Positions 8,475 through 16,615 of a stretch of 64,000 nt of DNA are shown piece after piece (position 1 is the first letter of the stretch; the number at the start of each line of letters is the position of its first letter). A program made the position numbers and the translations under genes. This DNA is from Micromonospora vinacea. GTDB lineage: Bacteria > Actinomycetota > Actinomycetes > Mycobacteriales > Micromonosporaceae. The stretch spans positions 4,278,001 through 4,342,000 of the forward strand of contig NZ_JADOTY010000001.1 in the NCBI RefSeq assembly GCF_015751785.1. The letters are read 5' to 3'. Under the pieces are notes generated by a model, which worked only from the letters and a program-made list of their open reading frames with translations, made no database searches and had not been told where the DNA came from.

Positions 8475-8967
8475 GCACGTGCGCGAGGCGGTCGCGGAAA
8501 CGCCGCTCGGAGTCGCTGACCGACTCGCCGCCGATGCCCAGCAGCCCACCGCTGGACGCGGCGCCCACCACCTGCTCGGCGATCTTCACGAGCCAGTGCT
8601 TGTACGCGCCGGCCTCGCCCTCGTCGACCCGGCCGGCCAGCAGCTCGGCGGCCTGGCCGGCCCGCAGCAGCACGTCGTCGATGTACGCCCCGGGGTCGGC
8701 GGGCGCGATGGCCGGCAACTCCTCGCCGGTGTCCGGGTCACCGACCCGGGTGACGATCTCGCCGGCCACGGCGGCGACCAGTGGGCTGGCCGACTCCCGC
8801 CCGGCGGCGATGGTCTCCAGCCCGGCCGCGTTCTCCGCCATGGTCCGGCGGGTGCCGTCGGACTCGGCGGCGCTCGCCGCGGTCAGCACCGACTGCGGCA
8901 GGCCGACCAGCAGCCCCCACTCCCCGTCGGAGAAACCGAAACCGGTGTACGCCGGCTGCTCGATCAC
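8464..8967 (-). CDS. conserved protein of unknown function
   Basis: About 167 residues from a GTG at 8967, chosen because GGAAGGGG lies 7 bases upstream; an ATG at 9039 would add 24 residues of low-complexity sequence. No family that I recognise. It is mainly alpha-helical and acidic, with conserved-looking blocks FGFSDGEWGLLVGLPQSV near the start and AYKHWLVKIAEQVVGAA followed by GLLGIGGE near the end. No signal peptide or membrane segment, so it is presumably cytoplasmic. It overlaps the end of the MFS gene and lies downstream of recQ on the same strand, possibly read with it. Confidence 0.65.
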   Translation of the reverse strand: MIEQPAYTGFGFSDGEWGLLVGLPQSVLTAASAAESDGTRRTMAENAAGLETIAAGRESASPLVAAVAGEIVTRVGDPDTGEELPAIAPADPGAYIDDVLLRAGQAAELLAGRVDEGEAGAYKHWLVKIAEQVVGAASSGGLLGIGGESVSDSERRFRDRLAHVLID

Positions 8968-9055
8968 GGCAATGCCCCTTCCGCCCTGCTCTGCTTGGTC
9001 AATCGGTGCTTCGGTTGGTCGATCCACCGGGCCCGACACCGGCGCCCGGGTCAGG

Positions 9056-10687
9056 CTAGTCCAGGGTCAGCAGGCCCTGTTCGGACACCACGCGCACTGA
9101 CAACGTCTTGTACCCGACCTCATCGAAGAGAACAGTCATCTTGTCCTCCTCGTACGACAGCACCAGGCCGGGTCCCCACTCCGGGTGACGCACCTGGCTG
9201 TGCACCGGGAACGGCCCGACGGCACCCTGGTCGGCCACGCTGGTGCCGTTGTGGCAGTTGTCGCAGTGGCCGCAGACCTGCGTCATCTGCTCGCCGAAGT
9301 AGGCCAGCAGGGTCTGCCCCCGGCAGGCGGTGGTCTCGGCGAAGGCCCGCATCATGTCGGTGCGGGACCGGGTCACCGTCTGCTGGCGCTCCGCCTCGGC
9401 CAGCGCCGCCGCGGCGGCGTCGGTCGGGGTGGGGGAGTAACGGGGCGCGCCGAGGCGCTGCCGGGCGCGCGGCTCGGCCGCACCGACCTGCTCCAACAGG
9501 GAGAGGTACTGGCCCAGCTTGCGCGGCCCGAGGCCGGTGGTCTCGCGCAGCTCGGTCTTGGTGGCCGGCTTCTTGCGCAGCAGCGCGGCCAGGTCGCGCA
9601 GCTCGTCGACGTCGGGCAGGCCGCCGCTGAAGAACCGTTGCAGGCCCACGTCCTCGGCCTGCCAGAGCAGCAGCACCCGGGCCGGTTGCCCGTCGCGGCC
9701 GGCCCGGCCGATCTCCTGGAAGTAGCTGTCCGGCGAGTCGGGCAGCGCCATGTGCACCACCCAGGCGATGTTCGGCTTGTCGATGCCCATGCCGAACGCC
9801 GAGGTCGCCACCATGATCGGCACCTGGTCGGCGAGGAACGCCTCGTGCAGTTCGTGGCGTGCGCCGGCCGCCATCCCGCCGTGGTAGAACTGCGCCGGGT
9901 AGCCGGCGTCGGTCAACCGGGCGGACAACTCCTCGGCGGCACGGCGGGTGGGCACGTAGATGATTCCGGGCCGCTCGTCGTCGCTCAGCAGCGCGATCAG
10001 TCGCCGCCACCGGTAGTCCTCGGTGGGGCAGTGCGCGACCTCGACGAACAGGTTCGGCCGGTCCAGCCCGGAGACCACCACCTCGGGCTCGCGCAGCCGC
10101 AGCCGGGCGATGATGTCGTCCCGTACCGGCGGGGAGGCGGTGGCGGTCAGCGCGACCACCGGCGGTCGGCCGATGCCGTCGATGAGGTGCCCGAGCGCCA
10201 GGTAGTCGGGGCGGAAGTCGTGCCCCCACGCGGAGATGCAGTGCGCCTCGTCGATCGCCACCAGCGCCGGTTTCAGCCCGGCGACCTCGGCCATCCGCTC
10301 GGGGTTGCTGAGCTGTTCCGGTGTGATGAAGAGGAACTCCGCCCGGCCCTCGCGGATCTCGGTGATCGCCTCGGCCTGCTGGGTGGGCGACTCGTTCGAG
10401 CTGATCCGCACCGCCCGCAGCTCCGGGCGTTGCCGCTCGTTGAGGGAGGCGATCTGGTCCTGCTGGAGGGCCAGCAGGGGGGAGATCACCACGGTGGGGC
10501 CGGGGATCAGGCTGGCCGGAATCTGGTAGATCGCCGACTTGCCGGCCCCGGTGGGCAACACCACCAGGGCGTCGCGTCGCTTCATCACCGCGCGCATGGC
10601 GGCCAGTTGGTTGGGTCGCAGCGCCTTCCAGCCGAAAAGGCTGCGGGCCGCGCGGCGCAACGTCATCGAATGCGTGGACAGTTTCAT
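9056..10687 (-). CDS. RecQ-family ATP-dependent DNA helicase
   Basis: 543 residues. Superfamily 2 motifs in order: Walker A LPTGAGKS at 44-51, DEAH at 146-149 followed by the RecQ aromatic-rich stretch CISAWGHDFRPDY, TATAS (motif III), ATSAFGMGIDKPN and QEIGRAGRDG (motif VI). A zinc-binding region near the C-terminus has four Cys (CRGQTL then CGHCDNC). There is no HRDC domain, so it is shorter than E. coli RecQ (about 609). RecQ unwinds duplexes 3'-5' in recombination and fork repair. The start could be ATG 10687 or the internal ATG seven codons later; the first lies inside a nested hairpin. Confidence 0.92.
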   Translation of the reverse strand: MKLSTHSMTLRRAARSLFGWKALRPNQLAAMRAVMKRRDALVVLPTGAGKSAIYQIPASLIPGPTVVISPLLALQQDQIASLNERQRPELRAVRISSNESPTQQAEAITEIREGRAEFLFITPEQLSNPERMAEVAGLKPALVAIDEAHCISAWGHDFRPDYLALGHLIDGIGRPPVVALTATASPPVRDDIIARLRLREPEVVVSGLDRPNLFVEVAHCPTEDYRWRRLIALLSDDERPGIIYVPTRRAAEELSARLTDAGYPAQFYHGGMAAGARHELHEAFLADQVPIMVATSAFGMGIDKPNIAWVVHMALPDSPDSYFQEIGRAGRDGQPARVLLLWQAEDVGLQRFFSGGLPDVDELRDLAALLRKKPATKTELRETTGLGPRKLGQYLSLLEQVGAAEPRARQRLGAPRYSPTPTDAAAAALAEAERQQTVTRSRTDMMRAFAETTACRGQTLLAYFGEQMTQVCGHCDNCHNGTSVADQGAVGPFPVHSQVRHPEWGPGLVLSYEEDKMTVLFDEVGYKTLSVRVVSEQGLLTLD

Positions 10688-10769
10688 CGAGGGCCGGAGG
10701 TACCCGAGCCCATGACCGCCGAAACGCTTTCGACGATCATGGGCTCGGGCACCGGCCGTGCCCTCGATG
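10685..10769. repeat. nested inverted repeat across the recQ start
   Basis: Three coaxial stems: outer CATCGAGGGC at 10685-10694 with 10760-10769, middle CCCGAGCCCATGA at 10703-10715 with 10737-10749, and an apical CGAAA/TTTCG at 10720-10732. It lies between the stop of the F420 oxidoreductase gene and recQ, so it may end the former transcript. Its outer left arm contains the recQ ATG. Confidence 0.75.
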
Positions 10770-10789
10770 GCCGATCGCCGATCGGCGGC

Positions 10790-11740
10790 TCAGCTCAGCC
10801 GGGGCAGGACCTCGCGCTGGTAGAGGTCGAACAGACCCTGGTAGTGCGGGCCGGTGTTGGCCACGTAGACCTCGTCGAAGCCGGCCTTGGCGTACTGGTC
10901 GATCATCTCCAGGTGCGCGTCGGCGCTGTTGCCGCAGACGAACGCCTCCTTCAGCATCTCCGGCTTGACCAGCTCGGCGGCCTGCTCGAAGTGTCGCGGC
11001 GAGGGCAGCACCTGGGACAGCTCACCCGGCACCCCCGCGTTGGGCCAGCGCTCGTACGCGATGCGCATGCCCTCGTCTTCGCTGTCCGCGTACGCCGCCT
11101 TGAAGCCGGCCTGGCACGGCTTGTCGCCGCCGCCGTTCTCGCGGAAGCGCCGGACCATCTCGCCGTCGGGCATGGTGCTCACGTAACCGTCACCGATCCG
11201 GGCGGCCAGGTCGATGGACTTCGGCCCGAAGCCGGAGACGTAGATCGGCGGGGGAGTGTCGGGCAGGGTGTAGATCCGGGCCTGCTCCACTGTGTAGTGC
11301 TTGCCGTGGTGGTTGACGAAGCCGCCACCCCACAGTGCTCGCAGCACCTCGACGGCTTCCTCCAGCATTTCCAGCCGGACGTCGGCCTGCGGCCAGGCGT
11401 CGCCGAAGATGTGCTCGTTGAGTGCCTCGCCGGTGCCGACGCCGAGCACGAACCGCCCGCCGTGCAGCACCGCGCTGGTCGCCGCGGCCTGTGCGATAAC
11501 GGCGGGGTGGATCCGCACGGTGGGGCAGGTCACCGCCGTGGTCACCGGCAGCGAACAGACCTGGCTGAGCGCGCCGATCATCGACCAGACGAACGGGCTC
11601 TGGCCCTGTGCGTCCACCCAGGGGTGGTAGTGGTCGGAGATCCACAGCGCCTCGAAGCCGGCCCGTTCGGCACCGCGCGCCTGCTCCAGCAACTCGGCTG
11701 GCGTGAACTCCTCACTGGACAGAAAGTATCCGATCTTCAT
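10790..11740 (-). CDS. F420-dependent oxidoreductase, glucose-6-phosphate dehydrogenase-like LLM family
   Basis: 316-residue luciferase-like monooxygenase (TIM barrel). It matches the F420-dependent glucose-6-phosphate dehydrogenase subfamily: ISDHYHPW at 35-41 contains the His and Trp used by mycobacterial Fgd1, then TCPTVRIHPAVIAQAAATSA, and GVGTGEALNEH with the active-site Glu. The reaction oxidises a sugar phosphate or related substrate and reduces cofactor F420. Several subfamily members act on other substrates, so the substrate is uncertain. It is a single gene, probably ended by the nested hairpin at 10685-10769. Confidence 0.86.
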   Translation of the reverse strand: MKIGYFLSSEEFTPAELLEQARGAERAGFEALWISDHYHPWVDAQGQSPFVWSMIGALSQVCSLPVTTAVTCPTVRIHPAVIAQAAATSAVLHGGRFVLGVGTGEALNEHIFGDAWPQADVRLEMLEEAVEVLRALWGGGFVNHHGKHYTVEQARIYTLPDTPPPIYVSGFGPKSIDLAARIGDGYVSTMPDGEMVRRFRENGGGDKPCQAGFKAAYADSEDEGMRIAYERWPNAGVPGELSQVLPSPRHFEQAAELVKPEMLKEAFVCGNSADAHLEMIDQYAKAGFDEVYVANTGPHYQGLFDLYQREVLPRLS

Positions 11741-11840
11741 GGCTTACCCCTTCGGCGCGCGGACCTGCTGATGGGGAATGCCGTACCCCGGTCGTGGTCG
11801 GCCACACCCGGACCGTCGGGCACGGATCGGTACGGGTTGC

Positions 11841-11966
11841 TCAGCGTCGACCGAACATCGCCCGGATCGCGGCGAGGAGCAACAGGGCGCCGACCACCAG
11901 GCCTAGCAGGCGTACGCCGGGGATGTCGGCCGGGCTCGTCGCGTCGGCCAGCAGGACGGGATCCAT
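11841..11966 (-). CDS. small single-span membrane protein (41 residues)
   Basis: Short reading frame MDPVLLADATSPADIPG followed by one hydrophobic helix (LLGLVVGALLLLAAI) and a basic end RAMFGRR. Codon third positions are almost all G or C and the ribosome site GGGGAGAG is 6 bases before the ATG, which supports real coding. The topology suggests an outside N-terminus and a cytoplasmic basic tail. It lies alone between the F420 oxidoreductase and NagZ-like genes. No function can be assigned. Confidence 0.55.
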   Translation of the reverse strand: MDPVLLADATSPADIPGVRLLGLVVGALLLLAAIRAMFGRR

Positions 11967-12106
11967 CCCCGCACTCTCCCCGGGGAGCGGGCCGCCAGGC
12001 AACTGTAAGGTTTATTGACTATTGAATCGCTCAGTGTGACCATGGCAGGACCGCCTGCCGGTGGCGGTGCGCCGAGGGCGCGCGAGAGATGGGGTACGGG
12101 GGCCGC

Positions 12107-12187
12107 ATGAGCGAGCGCAACCAGCGGATCGACGGGGGCGCACCGTCGCCGGTGATCGACATCGATCACTGCCAGGGGGCGGCGTGA
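12107..12187 (+). CDS. possible 26-residue leader ORF coupled to the NagZ-like gene
   Basis: ATG frame encoding MSERNQRIDGGAPSPVIDI and ending DHCQGAA. Its stop overlaps the GTG of the glycosidase gene (GTGA), the arrangement seen for genuine coupled genes in this window, and an ACGGGGG stretch precedes the ATG. It may be a translated leader or a small protein; it is not in the glycosidase reading frame. An AT-rich stretch with TTGACT about 90 bases upstream may be its promoter. Coding status is uncertain. Confidence 0.35.
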   Translation: MSERNQRIDGGAPSPVIDIDHCQGAA

Positions 12188-13671
12188 CCACCACCGGGCA
12201 CCTCCCGGCGCTCGCCGCCGCAGTCCTGCAACCCGGCTTCGTCGGCACCACCCCACCACCGTGGGTGTGCCGCTGGCTTGGCGAGGGTCTCGGCTCGGTG
12301 GTGCTCTTCGCCCGCAACGTCGTCGACACCGAGCAGGTGGCCGCGCTCACCGCGACGCTGCGCGCGGAACGGCCGGACGTCATCGTGGCGATCGACGAGG
12401 AGGCCGGCGACGTCACCCGGCTGGAGTCGGTACACGGCAGCTCCCGGCCCGGCAACTTCGCCCTCGGCGCCGTCGACGACCCGGAGCTGACCGAGGCCGT
12501 CGCCCGGGACCTCGGTGCCGAACTGGCCGCCGCGGGGATCACCCTCAACTACGCCCCGGACGCCGACGTCAACTCCAACCCGGCGAACCCGGTGATCGGT
12601 GTCCGTTCCTTCGGCGCCGACCCGGTGCTGGTCGCGCGGCACACCGCCGCCTGGGTCCGCGGTCTTCAGGCCGGCGGCGTCGCGGCCTGCGCCAAACACT
12701 TCCCCGGGCACGGCGACACCCGGGTCGACTCACACCACGACCTGCCCCGGATCACCGCCGACCGCGACCGGCTCGACGCCTGCGAACTGGCCCCGTTCCG
12801 CGCCGCCGTGGCCGCCGGGGTGCAGGCGGTGATGACCGGCCACCTGCTGGTGCCCGCCCTCGACCCGCAGCTGCCGGCGACGCTGAGTCAGCGCATCCTG
12901 GGCGGGTTGCTCCGCGACGAGCTGGGCTTCTCCGGCGTGGTGGTCACCGACGCGGTGGAGATGCGCGCGGTAGCCGACCGGTACGGCTTCGCCGGTGCCA
13001 CGATCCGCGCCCTGGCCGCCGGGGCCGACGCCATCTGCATCGGTGGCGAACGGGCCGACGAGCACGCCGCCAGCGAGCTGCGCGACGCCATCGTGGCCGC
13101 CGTCGTCTCCGGTGAGCTGCCCGAGGAACGCCTCGCCGAGGCCGCGAAGCGCGTCGGTCAACTCGCCGCCTGGACGGTGGGCGCCCGCAGCGCCGGCACT
13201 GTCGGCGCGCGCGGCGCCGCAGACGTCGGGCTGGTCGCCGCCCGCCGGGCCGTCCGGGTCACCGCAGCCCCGGGCACGACGGTGGCACTGCCCCTGACCC
13301 GCGCGGCGCACGTCGTCGAGTTCGAGCCGCTGCGCAACATCGCCATCGGCGCCGAGACCCCGTGGGGCATCGGCCTGCCACTGGCCGAACTGCTGCCCGA
13401 CACCAGCACGGTCCGCTACGCCGAACCCGACGTGCCGGCCGACCCGGGCGCCGGGGCGGGCAACCGCCCCCTGGTCCTGGTCGTCCGTGACCTGCACCGG
13501 CACGACTGGATGCGCGCCGCAGTGCAGCGTGCGTTGGCCGCCCGGCCGGACGCGGTCGTCGTCGAGTTGGGCGTCCCCGAGCTGGTCACCGGGGCGGTGC
13601 ACCTGGCAACCCACGGCGCCACCCGGGCCAGCGGGCGGGCCGCCGCCGAGGTGCTCACCGGCGCCCGCTGA
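12184..13671 (+). CDS. nagZ: glycoside hydrolase family 3, beta-N-acetylhexosaminidase (NagZ-like)
   Basis: 495 residues. The GH3 TIM barrel shows the NagZ hallmark KHFPGHGDTRVDSHHDLP near residues 171-188, including the His-Asp pair used as acid/base in NagZ enzymes, and the nucleophile Asp in VVTDAVEMRAV near 255. The C-terminal 150 residues resemble the second domain of Gram-positive NagZ-like proteins. The family removes terminal N-acetylglucosamine from muropeptides during cell-wall recycling. No signal peptide is seen, so it is probably cytoplasmic. GTG start coupled to a small upstream frame; a start at 12061 is less likely because that extra segment has no coding character. Confidence 0.88.
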   Translation: MTTTGHLPALAAAVLQPGFVGTTPPPWVCRWLGEGLGSVVLFARNVVDTEQVAALTATLRAERPDVIVAIDEEAGDVTRLESVHGSSRPGNFALGAVDDPELTEAVARDLGAELAAAGITLNYAPDADVNSNPANPVIGVRSFGADPVLVARHTAAWVRGLQAGGVAACAKHFPGHGDTRVDSHHDLPRITADRDRLDACELAPFRAAVAAGVQAVMTGHLLVPALDPQLPATLSQRILGGLLRDELGFSGVVVTDAVEMRAVADRYGFAGATIRALAAGADAICIGGERADEHAASELRDAIVAAVVSGELPEERLAEAAKRVGQLAAWTVGARSAGTVGARGAADVGLVAARRAVRVTAAPGTTVALPLTRAAHVVEFEPLRNIAIGAETPWGIGLPLAELLPDTSTVRYAEPDVPADPGAGAGNRPLVLVVRDLHRHDWMRAAVQRALAARPDAVVVELGVPELVTGAVHLATHGATRASGRAAAEVLTGAR

Positions 13672-13680
13672 CCGGCCGCC

Positions 13681-13968
13681 CTACGGAAGGTCGGCGACCA
13701 GGTCGGCGTACTCGGGGTGCTTGTCGATGAACGCGGCCATGAAGGGGCACTGCGGCACCAGCTTCGTGCCGCGTGCCCGGAGCTGGTCCAGGGTGCCGCG
13801 GATCAGCGTGCCGCCCACCCCCTTGCCCTGAAAGCCCCGATCCACCTCGGTGTGGGTGAAGACCAGGACCTCCCCACGCGGCAGGTACGCGGTGAAGCCG
13901 GCCAGCGCGTCGTCGACCAGGATCTCGAAGCGGTGCTTCGCCGGGTTGTCCTCGACCAGGGTGCTCAT
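13681..13968 (-). CDS. small GNAT-type N-acetyltransferase (YjdJ-like)
   Basis: 95 residues, with the compact GNAT fold of the Acetyltransf_CG/YjdJ group: beta strands FEILVDDALAGFTAYL and EVLVFTHTEVD, then the acetyl-CoA loop FQGKGVGGTLIRG near residue 50, and a CPFMAAFIDKHPEYADL end that is very typical of the group. Its ATG overlaps the stop of the upstream aminotransferase gene (ATGA), so they are co-translated. Substrate unknown. The end lies 9 bases from the convergent glycosidase stop. Confidence 0.85.
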   Translation of the reverse strand: MSTLVEDNPAKHRFEILVDDALAGFTAYLPRGEVLVFTHTEVDRGFQGKGVGGTLIRGTLDQLRARGTKLVPQCPFMAAFIDKHPEYADLVADLP

Positions 13969-15191
13969 CCGGCCATTCTCCCCGCCCGGTCGGCCAGCGC
14001 GTCGAGTTCGCCGAGCAGCCGGTCCACCTCGTCGGCAGTGTTGTAGTGGTAGATGCTGGCCCGCACCGCGCCGCCGCTGTCGCGCAGACCCATCAGCTGG
14101 AAGTACTCGTACGCGTAGTAGTCGCCGACGGAGAGGCAGAACCCGGCGGAGCCCAACGCCTCCTGGGTGGCTCCCGGCGACATCCCGGCGACCCGGAACG
14201 ACACCGTCGGGCAGCGCCGCGCCGGCGAGCCGTAGACGGTGATCGCCGGCCGCTGCGCCAGCCCGGCGAGCAGGCGGTCCAGCAGGGCCTCCTCGTGCGC
14301 CTGGGCGGCGGCCAGGCCGGCCCGCAGCCGCGCCCGCCGGTCCCCGACCGCGTCCGGGTCCAACCCGGCCAGGTGATCCACAGCGGCGGCCACACCGGCC
14401 AGCAGCGGGAAGCTCGGCGTGCCGTACTCGAACCGGTCCGGCACCGCGTCGGAGGACGGCACCAGCTTCGCCGGGCGCAGCGCCGCCCACCGGGCCGGGT
14501 CCGCCACCATCGCCGCCAGGTGCGGACCGGACCACTTGTACGCGCTGGTGACCAGCACGTCGGCGCCGAGTGAGGCCAGGTCGGTCGGCCCGTGCGGAAC
14601 CGAGTGCACCCCGTCGACGTGGACCAACGCGCCGACCGCGTGCGCGGTCTTGGCGATCGCCGACACGTCCGGCATGGTGCCGATGGCGTTGCTGCCGGCG
14701 GTCACCGCGACCAACCGGGTCCGCTCACTCACCAGGTCCGCGTACTGGGCCGCGGGCAGCTCACCGGTGTGCCGGTCGACCTCGGCCCAGCGCACCGTCG
14801 CGCCGGCCGCCTCGGCGGCCTGCACCCACGGTCGTACGTTCGCGTCGTGGTCGAGCCGGGAGACCACCACCTCGTCACCCGGGCGCCAGGTCGCGCCGAG
14901 CGTGCGGGCCAGGGTGTACGTCAGGGCGGTAGCGCTCGGGCCGAGCACGACCCCGGCCGGGTCGGCGCCGAGCAGGTCGGCCACCGCCGAACGGGCCCCG
15001 GCCACCAACTCCAACGACCGGCGACCCGCAACGTTGGCGGCGCTGCGATTACCGACCGCCGACCGCATGGCGTCGGTGACCGCGTCGATCACACCGGCCG
15101 CGGTCTGGGTGCCCCCGGCACCGTCGAAGTGGACGAAACCCTCGGTCAGGGCGGGGTAGGCGGCCCGGGTACGGGCGATGTCGAACGGCAT
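13965..15191 (-). CDS. cysteine-desulfurase-like aminotransferase class V protein
   Basis: 408 residues, pyridoxal-phosphate fold type I. The Schiff-base Lys lies in TSAYKWSGPH near residue 220, with the HVDGVHSVPHG motif (the PLP-binding Asp) upstream and GNRSAANVAGRRSLEL near the N-terminus, typical of the cysteine-desulfurase-like subfamily that lacks a clear IscS-type role. The C-terminal YYAYEYFQLMGLRDSGGAVRAS block is also characteristic. It is likely to act on an amino acid or a Cys/selenocysteine-like substrate, but no iron-sulfur partner is adjacent. It overlaps the GNAT gene downstream. The gene is divergent from the lipoprotein gene, 94 bases away. Confidence 0.85.
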   Translation of the reverse strand: MPFDIARTRAAYPALTEGFVHFDGAGGTQTAAGVIDAVTDAMRSAVGNRSAANVAGRRSLELVAGARSAVADLLGADPAGVVLGPSATALTYTLARTLGATWRPGDEVVVSRLDHDANVRPWVQAAEAAGATVRWAEVDRHTGELPAAQYADLVSERTRLVAVTAGSNAIGTMPDVSAIAKTAHAVGALVHVDGVHSVPHGPTDLASLGADVLVTSAYKWSGPHLAAMVADPARWAALRPAKLVPSSDAVPDRFEYGTPSFPLLAGVAAAVDHLAGLDPDAVGDRRARLRAGLAAAQAHEEALLDRLLAGLAQRPAITVYGSPARRCPTVSFRVAGMSPGATQEALGSAGFCLSVGDYYAYEYFQLMGLRDSGGAVRASIYHYNTADEVDRLLGELDALADRAGRMAG

Positions 15192-15272
15192 GTCCGGGAC
15201 CCTAGCCGGTGCTCCCCGTGCCCTGGTCGGCCGCCAGGTGCACCGTTCGGCGGTGGCGTCGCGGATGTCTCG

Positions 15273-15278
15273 TACTCT
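15273..15278 (+). promoter_or_regulatory. -10 box of a probably leaderless lipoprotein transcript
   Basis: TACTCT lies 7 bases before the GTG at 15286, so transcription would begin at or next to the start codon. No clear -35 hexamer is seen. Confidence 0.5.
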
Positions 15279-15285
15279 TGGCGGG

Positions 15286-15651
15286 GTGACGAACCGACCC
15301 GCCACCATGCCCATTCCCCCCGTCCGCCGCGCCGCCGGTCTCTTCGCCGGTCTGGCGCTCGGCCTCGCCGTGCTCGCCGGGTGCAGCTCCCAGGGAGCTT
15401 CCACCGACTGCGGGCTGGACGCCTGCACTGTCACCTTCGAGCGGGGTGTCGACGCGAGCGCCACCATCCTGGGCGTCGAGGCCAAGCTGGTCGGCGCCGA
15501 GGGTGACCAGGTGACCGTCGAGGTCGCCGGTGAGCAGCTCACCCTGACCACCGGCCAGCAGGCCGCCGAGGCCGGGGGCTTCGCGGTCACCCTGGACAGC
15601 GTGACCGACCAGCAGGTCAAGATTCGCGTATCGCGCAACCCGGGCAGCTGA
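15286..15651 (+). CDS. putative lipoprotein
   Basis: 121 residues from GTG 15286. The signal peptide has basic residues at 14-15, a hydrophobic core and the lipobox LAVLAGC with the lipid-modified Cys at 33. The mature part is small, beta-rich and acidic, with two further Cys (CGLDAC) soon after the lipobox and repeated Val/Thr strands (ATILGVEAKLVG, VTVEVAGEQLTL). No known domain recognised. It is likely anchored to the outer face of the membrane. I preferred this start because the -10 box TACTCT is 7 bases upstream, as in leaderless genes; longer frames would start inside the promoter. Confidence 0.75.
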   Translation: MTNRPATMPIPPVRRAAGLFAGLALGLAVLAGCSSQGASTDCGLDACTVTFERGVDASATILGVEAKLVGAEGDQVTVEVAGEQLTLTTGQQAAEAGGFAVTLDSVTDQQVKIRVSRNPGS

Positions 15652-15710
15652 CCTGGGCGGGCGGCGGTGGCCGACGTTTGGGAATCTTCAGAATCGGAGA
15701 TTGTGACGCC

Positions 15711-16532
15711 ATGTCACTCACCCGTAGCGCCGAAGCCACCGCCTCCCGTACGGCGGACAGCCGGTGGCTGGAACTCCTCGCCCGGGCCGGCTTCATCGGC
15801 TACGGCATCGTCCACCTCCTCTTCGCCTGGTTGGCGTTGCAGATCGCGTTCGGTACGTCGTCCGACGACGGCGACCAGTCCGGCGCGCTGCGTACCCTCT
15901 CCGCACAGCCGCTCGGCAAGTTCCTGGTCATCGCCGTCGCGGTCGGCCTGCTCGCGATGGCGATCTGGCAGGCGCTGGAGGCGGCGGTCGGGCACCGCGC
16001 CGAGCGCGGCAAGGAGCGGGTCACGGAACGGCTCGCCTCGGCCGGCCGGACCATCGTCTACCTCTACTTCGCCTGGACCGCCTTCAAGGTCTTCAAGGAC
16101 GCCGGGTCGAACAGCGCCGACCAGCAGGAGGCGTTGACCGGCAAGCTGATGACCTCCAGCGGTGGCCGTTGGCTCGTCGGCCTGGCCGGGCTGGTGCTCG
16201 CCGCGATCGGTGTCGGCCTGGTCATCTACGGGGCCGTCAAGCGGTTCGAGAAGCACCTGAAGACCGGCGAGATGAGCCCGAAGACCCGCCAGCTCGCCCG
16301 CCGGCTGGGCATGGCCGGATACATCGCCAAGGGCGTCGCGTACGGCATCGCCGGTCTGCTGATCATCGTGGCCGCGGTCAAGTACGACCCGGAGAAGGCA
16401 CGTGGTCTGGACGCCGCGCTGCACGCCCTGCGTGAGCAGTCGTACGGCACGTTCCTGCTGACCCTTGTCGCCCTCGGCATCGCCGCCTTCGGCGTGTACT
16501 GCTTCCTCCAGTCCCGGTACCGCAAGGTCTGA
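15711..16532 (+). CDS. DUF1206 membrane protein
   Basis: 273 residues with six predicted membrane helices arranged as three repeats of a helix pair, each opening with a similar motif: ARAGFIGYGIVHLLFAWLAL, SAGRTIVYLYFAWTAF and GMAGYIAKGVAYGIAGLLII. This internal repeat is the mark of DUF1206, an actinobacterial family of unknown function. The start ATG 15711 follows GGAGA at a reasonable distance; an upstream in-frame ATG at 15678 gives only an unlikely extension. A hairpin terminator follows the stop. Confidence 0.88.
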   Translation: MSLTRSAEATASRTADSRWLELLARAGFIGYGIVHLLFAWLALQIAFGTSSDDGDQSGALRTLSAQPLGKFLVIAVAVGLLAMAIWQALEAAVGHRAERGKERVTERLASAGRTIVYLYFAWTAFKVFKDAGSNSADQQEALTGKLMTSSGGRWLVGLAGLVLAAIGVGLVIYGAVKRFEKHLKTGEMSPKTRQLARRLGMAGYIAKGVAYGIAGLLIIVAAVKYDPEKARGLDAALHALREQSYGTFLLTLVALGIAAFGVYCFLQSRYRKV

Positions 16533-16551
16533 ACTGGTCGATTCCCGGGCC

Positions 16552-16588
16552 GTCGGGCACTCTTGGGCTTTTGCCCGAAGTGCCCGAC
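16552..16588 (+). terminator. hairpin terminator between the DUF1206 and mscS genes
   Basis: GTCGGGCACT at 16552-16561 pairs exactly with 16579-16588, the stem continuing through GGGC/GCCC to a TTTT loop. Its presence argues against the TTG start at 16571 for the next gene, since that codon lies inside the hairpin. Confidence 0.7.
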
Positions 16589-16615
16589 GCCTGGTCGAAG
16601 GGGAGCATCGAAGCC

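Noticed and set aside
9185..12025. Very long plus-strand open frame (946 codons) across recQ and the F420 gene
   Set aside because: It is antisense to two well-supported genes, is rich in Arg/Gly/His/Val typical of GC-rich shadow frames and has no recognisable motif.
12061..12183. N-terminal extension of the NagZ-like gene
   Set aside because: The added residues are Arg/Gly-rich and not glycosidase-like; another small frame fits the space better, and GTG 12184 is coupled to it.
16571..16573. TTG start for the MscS gene
   Set aside because: It falls in the terminator hairpin 16552-16588, whereas GTG 16616 has a ribosome site.
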